A stretch of DNA of 24,965 bases, taken from positions 1 to 24,965 of the forward strand of contig JBAYVI010000033.1 in assembly GCA_041674625.1 (NCBI GenBank), given 5' to 3'. The notes beneath the pieces are model-generated. The model was given only the letters and a program-made list of their open reading frames with translations. It searched no databases and was not told the DNA's origin. The first letter of the stretch is position 1. Each line of letters starts with the position of its first letter. The translations under genes and the position numbers were made by a program. This DNA is from BRH-c32 sp041674625 (GTDB lineage: Bacteria; Bacteroidota; Ignavibacteria; Ignavibacteriales; Melioribacteraceae). Of this stretch, positions 17,151-22,904 are shown piece after piece.

Positions 17151-17959
17151 TATAGTGCTCCAATATTTTTTGATTTTGCGTATAACACTATCGCTAAGAT
17201 TGTAAGTGTGATAACGCTGATTATATAGTCAATAGATTTCATTTCTATTTCTGTGAGATTTGTAGTCGTTTTCATTGATCCAAAACCACGATTGAGCATT
17301 GCAATTGCTAAATTATCTGACATTCTAAGTGAGTCAACAATCATAGGAATGAGAACTGGGATATAAGATTTGATTTTTTTTACAATTCCTCCTTTATCGA
17401 ACTCTGCACCACGTGCCATTTGCGCTTCACGAATCATTTCCGATTTCGCCTGCATTGTTGGTATAAATCTTATTCCGGTGGCAATTACAAACGCCATCTG
17501 GTGCGGCATCTTTACTTTTTTTAGGAATTGAAGTATATCCTCAATCGATGTACTGAATGTTATTATCGATGAAGCTAATACCATTACGAATATTCTTAAA
17601 ACTAAAGTTAAACCATAGTATAAGCCTCCCGTTGTCATTGGTAATCCGTAATCAGGCAGCAAATAAAATAATATCTTTCTATTTTCTTCATTAGTAAATT
17701 TTGAAGCAGGATATGTAAAACCCGTAATTACCAACATTATTATAAAAATTGGTAGAAGAGATTTTATGATTCCATACACTTTCGACATCGGTGAATTCAT
17801 AGTTGATAACATAAACCACAATAAGATTAGGATAAGCAAGTTTATTAATGGGTTTTCAAAACAAAAGGATGCAGTAGTAAATACAAAAAATCCCAGAGTT
17901 TTTGTCCTTACGTCTAATCTATGTATGAAGCTCCCTTGAGGATAATATTCAATTAACAT
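17150..17959 (-). CDS. ecfT: ECF transporter transmembrane coupling subunit EcfT
   Basis: This 269-residue membrane protein couples the ATPase to the substrate-binding subunit in energy-coupling-factor importers. Hydrophobic helices occur near 23-35, 38-53, 66-82, 115-135 and 237-262. The two cytoplasmic coupling helices carry the expected X-R-G motifs, MARGAEFD (182-184) and LNRGFGS (223-225). FIHRLDVRTK near the N-terminus is also typical. It follows the EcfA gene by 4 bases and overlaps the ARH start by one base. Its partners are the fused ATPase and the CblT-like S-component in the same operon, which would make a dedicated (group I) ECF transporter. Confidence 0.9.
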   Translation of the reverse strand: MLIEYYPQGSFIHRLDVRTKTLGFFVFTTASFCFENPLINLLILILLWFMLSTMNSPMSKVYGIIKSLLPIFIIMLVITGFTYPASKFTNEENRKILFYLLPDYGLPMTTGGLYYGLTLVLRIFVMVLASSIITFSTSIEDILQFLKKVKMPHQMAFVIATGIRFIPTMQAKSEMIREAQMARGAEFDKGGIVKKIKSYIPVLIPMIVDSLRMSDNLAIAMLNRGFGSMKTTTNLTEIEMKSIDYIISVITLTILAIVLYAKSKNIGAL

Positions 17960-17963
17960 TTTC

Positions 17964-19478
17964 TTAAATTGCCTTTATGTTTGAGAAATCTGATTCTACT
18001 TTCCCATCTGAAAATTTTATAATTCTATCGGAGTATTCTAATGCAAGTTTTAAATTGTGAGTAATGGTAATAAGAGTTGTACCTTCAGAATTTAGCTTCT
18101 TCATTAATTCCATCATCCTTTTTGTCCCATCCCAATCCTGCCCTGTGGTTGGTTCATCTATTACTAAAATTTTGGGCTTCATTGCAAGTATCGATGCAAC
18201 CGCTAATTTCTGTCTTTCCCCTTTACCAAGTGTAAATGGGTGTCTTTTATTTTGATTGCTTAATCCAACAAACTCCAATGCATTTTTTACTCTTTCTTCT
18301 CTCTCGTCTTCTGTTAATTTTAAATTCTTTAGCCCATACTCTACTTCATCATATACAGTGGCAGAAAATATTTGATGATCAGGATTTTGGAATACATATC
18401 CAATCTCTTTACTTAACTCTGCCGTTGAATTATTTTTTATATCCACCCCATTTATTAGAATGGTACCACTCTTTGGTTTTAGCAATCCATTTATCTGTTT
18501 AGAAAAAGTTGTTTTTCCTGCTCCATTTTTGCCTATTAAAGAAACAAATTCTTTCTCGAATATTTTTAGATTTATATCTTTTAATGCTTTTCTTCCGTTT
18601 TCGTATTCAAATGATAAATTTCTAGCTTCAATCATTATTTTTTTTTCTTTTAATGTACCTTCAGCGTTCAATTTCTCTTCATTTATTCTATTTATTTGTT
18701 CTAAGTCATTTGAATTATTTCCAGTTGGCATTATCCCATATTTTTCAGCTAATTCTTTATCATTAAATAAGGATTGGGGAATCCCATTCCAAACAATGGT
18801 GCCCTTATCTAAAACTATAATTCTGTCTGTAAATTCGAGCATTTCTTCTGAATCATGCCCTGAAATAATGACGGTAACATTTTTTTCTTTAACTAAAATT
18901 TTTAATAGTTTGTAAATTTCTCTCCTTCCTTCCGGATCGAGCTCTGAAGTTGGTTCATCAAGAACTAAAATTTCCGGTTCCATCGCAAGAACTCCAGCAA
19001 TCGTAAGCCTCTGCTTCTCGCCTCCCGATAATTCAGTTGATATTCTATTCTTATATCCATTTAATCCAACTACATTTAAAGATTCATTTATAATTTCAGA
19101 AATTCGACTTTTTTCAATTGCTAAATTAGATGGACCAAAAGCCACATCTTTTTCTACTGTAATACCAAATATTTGCGTTTCAGGATCTTGCATTACCAAT
19201 CCAACAAAACGAGATAATGTCTGTACCCTATACCTTTGGGTATTCATACTATTTGAAATCACTGTTCCATCAAAATTCCCTTCAAAAAAATTAGGAATCA
19301 GTCCATTTAATAGCATTAAGGTAGTAGTCTTTCCCGCTCCTGTACGCCCCATTAATCCAACAAATTCTCCTTTCTTTATATCGAAATGCAAATTTTTCAA
19401 CGTAACATCAATACTATTTTCATATTGATATTTTTGAACCTCCACTTTTATTGTTCCGCGTTCATTTGAACTATTCAT
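17964..19478 (-). CDS. ECF transporter ATPase, two ABC domains in one chain (EcfA-EcfA')
   Basis: This 504-residue protein carries two nucleotide-binding domains that drive the ECF importer. Domain 1 has Walker A GRTGAGKTT (44-52), Q-loop MQDPETQ, signature LSGGE (150-154), Walker B ILVLDEPTS and switch His208. After a linker (about 250-282), domain 2 has Walker A GKNGAGKTT (316-324), FQNPDHQ, Walker B ILVIDEPTT and His474. Its signature is LGKGE (417-421), with the second Ser/Gly pair altered. Fused EcfA pairs are known in this family. The ATGA overlap with the kinase gene indicates translational coupling. The modified signature suggests unequal ATP sites (inference). Confidence 0.9.
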   Translation of the reverse strand: MNSSNERGTIKVEVQKYQYENSIDVTLKNLHFDIKKGEFVGLMGRTGAGKTTTLMLLNGLIPNFFEGNFDGTVISNSMNTQRYRVQTLSRFVGLVMQDPETQIFGITVEKDVAFGPSNLAIEKSRISEIINESLNVVGLNGYKNRISTELSGGEKQRLTIAGVLAMEPEILVLDEPTSELDPEGRREIYKLLKILVKEKNVTVIISGHDSEEMLEFTDRIIVLDKGTIVWNGIPQSLFNDKELAEKYGIMPTGNNSNDLEQINRINEEKLNAEGTLKEKKIMIEARNLSFEYENGRKALKDINLKIFEKEFVSLIGKNGAGKTTFSKQINGLLKPKSGTILINGVDIKNNSTAELSKEIGYVFQNPDHQIFSATVYDEVEYGLKNLKLTEDEREERVKNALEFVGLSNQNKRHPFTLGKGERQKLAVASILAMKPKILVIDEPTTGQDWDGTKRMMELMKKLNSEGTTLITITHNLKLALEYSDRIIKFSDGKVESDFSNIKAI

Positions 19479-20296
19479 CTTTTTCTAACTCTCCCGATTA
19501 TATTTATCGGTAGTTTCATTTTATTTTTCAGATCATTCAGTTTCTCTTCGGGAAGTGAAACTAAACAACATGTAGATGGACCCGCAGATTTTGATATATC
19601 AATCATTAATTCAGTTTTGTATTCGCCAATTAATTCGGCACTTTTTGCTAATTCACTAAATTCATGTTGTATCCCTTTAGAACCAATGGGTAAAATGTCA
19701 TGGACAAAATCATATTTTCTTAATTCCATTATTATAGCAGGATTAATGATATCGACATCATCGTAATTAATTTTAAATTCCGGTGCTGATTTAGGTAAAC
19801 CTATTAATACTATTAAATCTCCATCCAAACTTGACGCCGATTTAAAATCCTCTTTTGTTACTATCCCTATTACTACGACACCAATTCCTGTTTGAATTGT
19901 CTTTACATTGTCTTCAGTGCTTCCGGTAATTGCTAAATTGTTTTTTATGCCTGCCAATGCTGCTTCATCCTTAATCCCTCTGATTATCTCTTTACCTGTG
20001 GGTTCCATTTCAACTGTAAGCGTATCAATCACTATAATTGGAATACTACCAGATGCTAATATCTCAATAAGAGGTACACGAGCTGCAAATCTTCCTAATT
20101 CATATCCAGTCGAAAAGAATGAATCTCCTTCTTTAGGTCCAATTCCTCCATCGGAATCGCAAGCAGTTACTATCCATAAATTTTCTGTTAACTCAATTAG
20201 AACCAAATCCCTAATTGAACGTAGCCCATAAGGACTATTCAATCGCTCTTCTTTGAATTGATTATATTTTTTTAATATTATTTCTTCTAATGCCAT
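19475..20296 (-). CDS. cblS: PurM-like kinase, probable alpha-ribazole kinase
   Basis: This 273-residue cytoplasmic protein resembles the AIR-synthase/ThiL fold (PurM-like). Recognisable stretches are VTACDSDGGIGPKEGD (43-58, the Asp-rich nucleotide/metal motif), LTVEMEPTGKEIIRGI (93-108) and AITGSTEDNVKTIQTGIG (122-139). They match my recollection of CblS, the kinase that phosphorylates imported alpha-ribazole to alpha-ribazole-5'-phosphate in Listeria-type cobamide salvage. It sits directly after the CblT-like S-component (one base between stop and start) and before the ECF ATPase, exactly the partner set expected. CbiZ amidohydrolase was considered but its motifs are absent. Family placement is firm; the substrate is inferred from recalled similarity and context. 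Confidence 0.72.
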   Translation of the reverse strand: MALEEIILKKYNQFKEERLNSPYGLRSIRDLVLIELTENLWIVTACDSDGGIGPKEGDSFFSTGYELGRFAARVPLIEILASGSIPIIVIDTLTVEMEPTGKEIIRGIKDEAALAGIKNNLAITGSTEDNVKTIQTGIGVVVIGIVTKEDFKSASSLDGDLIVLIGLPKSAPEFKINYDDVDIINPAIIMELRKYDFVHDILPIGSKGIQHEFSELAKSAELIGEYKTELMIDISKSAGPSTCCLVSLPEEKLNDLKNKMKLPINIIGRVRKR

Positions 20297-20297
20297 C

Positions 20298-20828
20298 TTA
20301 AACCATTTTGCTTTTTTTAATAATTAAGTATGCTGTTGCAGCTATAAAAACATTTATAATCGAGCCAATAGTTAGTGGAACGATTAAAGCTGCCATTAAT
20401 CCTATTCCACCAATTGGGATTACCAGAACCGAAGAGACAGGACCGTTTAAAATTACAGCTACGACTGATCCGACTAAGAGATGAATCTTTTTTGAAAGGA
20501 CATCAAATAGTGCTACATAAATTGACATTTGTAATGCAATGAATAAGTGCATTGGAAGCCCCAATGGGAATCCGGTAGTTAATGCGGTCAAAAGATGCCC
20601 GAGAGAGGCTACAAATATTCCTTCTTTCCAACCAAATGCTATTGCCGCAAAAAATGCGAATGCAGCATCAAGTGCAACTGTACCTGTGGGACTTGGTACT
20701 TTTATCATTGCTCCAACTGCACTCATAGCAATAAATATAGACATTCGAGCTATTCGTTTTGAACTCCAGAACTCTTTTTTATCATGACTTTTTATTTCTT
20801 CTTCAGGTATCGGTATTATTGATGTCAT
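20298..20828 (-). CDS. cblT: ECF transporter S-component, probable alpha-ribazole transporter
   Basis: This is a 176-residue membrane protein with about six hydrophobic segments after a 25-residue polar N-terminus, the usual size of an ECF substrate-binding subunit. The segments IKVPSPTGTVALD (42-54), AFGWKEG and GHLLTALTTGFPLG (77-90) resemble those I recall from CblT, the alpha-ribazole-specific subunit. The start ATG overlaps the GntR gene's TGA (ATGA), and the CblS-like kinase gene follows after one base. It should bind the nucleoside at the membrane and dock on EcfT. Substrate specificity is inferred from motif recall and the adjacent kinase. Confidence 0.75.
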   Translation of the reverse strand: MTSIIPIPEEEIKSHDKKEFWSSKRIARMSIFIAMSAVGAMIKVPSPTGTVALDAAFAFFAAIAFGWKEGIFVASLGHLLTALTTGFPLGLPMHLFIALQMSIYVALFDVLSKKIHLLVGSVVAVILNGPVSSVLVIPIGGIGLMAALIVPLTIGSIINVFIAATAYLIIKKSKMV

Positions 20829-21592
20829 GATGCCTGTCTGGTTATATGATTTAATTCAATACTCATTTCTTCGCCATGTTTGAAATAAAATTCACATCTA
20901 TCTCCAGGCATGAAAGATCTTGCCACCTCAATAATTTCATCTTTTTTCGTGAAAGTCTTCCTTGTTAATAAGAATAGGGGTGCTCCTTTTTTTATTAATA
21001 ATTTTTCAGCTATATATTTATCTGCCATTATACATGAAAGGTTTTCAGTGAAATAGCTGAAATTAACTTTAAAATTTTCTTTCATTATTTTGTACATTGA
21101 TTGTGTTAAGTCGAAATCTAAAAGTGTAGGGCAGAAGAATTTTGGGATATAAGAAGTTTGTAATACTAATGGAATATCATTATGTAATCTGATTCGCTGA
21201 ATACGATATATCTTTTCACTTTCCTTTAATTTTAAGAACTCAATTGATTCCATTGATTCTTTTATCTCTTCTGCAATAATTACTTTTGTTTCTAAACCCG
21301 CCAAATTTGAATTGCTTTCAGAGGAAAAGCTAAAGGATTCAGTCATTCCTTTAAAGATTTTTTTCTCTGCCACGAAAGTTCCTTTTCCTTGAATACGATA
21401 AAGAACACCCTCGGCTACAAGATCCGCAATTGCTTGCTTCGATGTGTTTCTACTGATTCCAAGCAAGGCAGATAATTCGTTTTCCGATAATATCTTATCT
21501 CCCGGATTATATTTTCCTATATCAATTTCCTCTTTTAATTTTTCTTTTAGCTGATAATAAAGAGGCAGAGCACTATTTCTATCTATTTCCAT
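20825..21592 (-). CDS. GntR-family transcription regulator (HutC/UTRA type)
   Basis: This 255-residue DNA-binding protein has an N-terminal winged helix (about 8-75: LPLYYQLKEKL, SENELSALLGISRNT, wing RIQGKGTFV). The C-terminal UTRA ligand-binding domain (about 90-245) includes IYRIQRIRLHNDIPL and a FLLTRKTFTK strand pair. Such regulators usually repress their own operon until a small effector binds. The effector might be alpha-ribazole or a phosphorylated product (inference). The ATG has AAGGAAG upstream. It is the second gene of the operon, 18 bases after the binding-protein gene. The likely target is the inverted repeat overlapping the candidate promoter at 22684-22694. Confidence 0.88.
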   Translation of the reverse strand: MEIDRNSALPLYYQLKEKLKEEIDIGKYNPGDKILSENELSALLGISRNTSKQAIADLVAEGVLYRIQGKGTFVAEKKIFKGMTESFSFSSESNSNLAGLETKVIIAEEIKESMESIEFLKLKESEKIYRIQRIRLHNDIPLVLQTSYIPKFFCPTLLDFDLTQSMYKIMKENFKVNFSYFTENLSCIMADKYIAEKLLIKKGAPLFLLTRKTFTKKDEIIEVARSFMPGDRCEFYFKHGEEMSIELNHITRQAS

Positions 21593-21610
21593 AAGACTTC
21601 CTTTGCAATA

Positions 21611-22624
21611 TTATTTATAAGAAATTTGTAATTGTTCTTCATAAGGCACAATCGGTAAAAATTCTATTAAATTAGAAAATGCTGTTTCCATATTCTCCGG
21701 CACTTTATCCATTTTTAAAAGCTCCATATCACCTTCTGCATGAAGAGTTTCACCAAAAAGTCGTGCTGCAGTAGCCATTTGTGGACCGGCTTGCTTCGTT
21801 TTCGCAGAGTTGATATAACGAACTTTGCCATTCTTAATTGCATTAACTTTTTCTGCATCAGTTCTTTTTGCAATTTCATGAGGAGTTGTTGTGCCCCATC
21901 CCACTTTATCACCTTCGAAATAGGGTCCTCCTGCATTTGCCCATATAGGAACTAAAATAACATCAGGGTTGGCTTTTACTACTTCTTCCCAAGTAACCGA
22001 AGGAGCAATTCCTTCACGTTCAGAATAAATTGGATCTCCTCCCACCATCTTAATTAATTCAGTTATGTAAGAATCTTTACCGGGGACACATTTATAAAAA
22101 TAGTTAATCTCATAATAGACCGATACCTTAGGTGCATTCTTATATTTTTCAACTGTATTCCGAATATCGGTTTTGATCTGTGTTACCAATTTATCAGCAT
22201 TTTTTTCCAATCCAATTTCATTTCCAAGCAGTATAATCTTAGAATAGACTTCTTCAAGGCTTGTTTCATCCATATGGATAACTTTATAACCTTCTTTGAT
22301 AAATCTGTCTCTAATCTTAGATTGAACTCCGGTACAGGTAAGAATTAAATCGGGTTTTATCTCTTCCACTTTTTTATAATTAACATCCATAAATCCGGCA
22401 ACAATTTGAATCTTTCCTTGATCTACAAGATGGGGTATTGAATCGGGAAATATACAATAACGAGTTACTCCTTTTAAATTGTCCGCTGCTCCTAAAGCTG
22501 CTGTAATATTAGTCCAGTTTGGTGCAAGCGATACTATTTTAATATTTTTTTGAGAGTAACTGGTAGAAAATATAAACACCATCAATAGAGATACTATTGA
22601 ACTTCGTTTGAAATATTTTTTCAT
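21611..22624 (-). CDS. BtuF-like periplasmic binding protein (corrinoid or metal-chelate)
   Basis: This 337-residue exported ABC-type binding protein belongs to the helical-backbone (BtuF/FhuD) class. Residues 1-25 are a signal peptide (ending SYSQ). KIVSLAPNWTNITAALGAADNLKGVTRYC and the following segment VEEIKPDLIL (88-97) are the usual first-lobe motifs. The second lobe includes GGDPIYSERE and ANPDVILVP. The start at ATG 22624 has AGAGGA upstream; a TTG at 22693 is only an extension without signal-peptide logic. No BtuC/BtuD permease genes are in the window. It is the first gene of the putative alpha-ribazole operon and would bind corrinoid delivered by the two TonB receptors (inference). 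Confidence 0.8.
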   Translation of the reverse strand: MKKYFKRSSIVSLLMVFIFSTSYSQKNIKIVSLAPNWTNITAALGAADNLKGVTRYCIFPDSIPHLVDQGKIQIVAGFMDVNYKKVEEIKPDLILTCTGVQSKIRDRFIKEGYKVIHMDETSLEEVYSKIILLGNEIGLEKNADKLVTQIKTDIRNTVEKYKNAPKVSVYYEINYFYKCVPGKDSYITELIKMVGGDPIYSEREGIAPSVTWEEVVKANPDVILVPIWANAGGPYFEGDKVGWGTTTPHEIAKRTDAEKVNAIKNGKVRYINSAKTKQAGPQMATAARLFGETLHAEGDMELLKMDKVPENMETAFSNLIEFLPIVPYEEQLQISYK

Positions 22625-22683
22625 CTTTCCTCTAAAATTTAAATACAACCAATTTTTCGATGCATTTCTTAACTTGTTGGGTT

Positions 22684-22721
22684 GTTGGTACAACTTTAAC
22701 TAAAATATTCTATTTTGTCAA
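22684..22721 (-). promoter_or_regulatory. Candidate promoter with overlapping operator for the salvage operon
   Basis: Reading the minus strand, TTGACA (22721-22716) is followed after 17 bases by TAAAGT (22698-22693). The short palindrome GTTG-TAC-CAAC (22694-22684) overlaps the -10 end and continues into a repeated CCAACAA pair spaced eight bases apart. An operator over the -10 region is a common layout for GntR repression, and a GntR gene lies second in the operon. Bacteroidota often use other promoter consensus sequences, so the box calls are tentative. Confidence 0.45.
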
Positions 22722-22762
22722 GTTTGCAGTGTTTGTAATGGTCAATTATTGTTAAATAACGC

Positions 22763-22808
22763 AAATAAAAAAGCCCCAACTATAAGTTTTATTTATAAAT
22801 TGGGGCTT
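22763..22808 (-). terminator. Rho-independent terminator of the beta-mannosidase gene
   Basis: On the minus strand, AAGCCCCAA (22808-22800) pairs with TTGGGGCTT (22779-22771), with extra TATAA/TTATA pairing inside the loop. TTTTTTATTT follows at once. It ends the GH2 gene and isolates it from the salvage operon that starts at about 22690. Confidence 0.9.
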
Positions 22809-22904
22809 AAGTTATGTTTAGCCAAGACTATTTTAATTACACTCTAATTACATAATCTAATTAGATAATTAAAATCGCATCAAATATTTGTGAATTGTTT
22901 TCTC

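Noticed and set aside
18460..18915. Plus-strand open frame of 151 codons
   Set aside because: It is wholly antisense to the well-supported EcfA ATPase and encodes a Phe/Ser-rich sequence without motifs; it is a shadow of the real gene.
19475..20296. CbiZ adenosylcobinamide amidohydrolase
   Set aside because: The CDSDGGIG and TGSTEDN pattern fits a PurM/ThiL-like kinase, not CbiZ.
22625..22693. TTG start extending the BtuF-like protein by 23 residues
   Set aside because: The extension precedes a normal signal peptide, has no ribosome site and overlaps the promoter/operator; ATG 22624 has AGAGGA.
22625..22762. Possible cobalamin riboswitch before the binding-protein gene
   Set aside because: The stretch is too short after the candidate promoter, and only a CACTG fragment resembles a conserved box; no B12-box or expected helices are seen.
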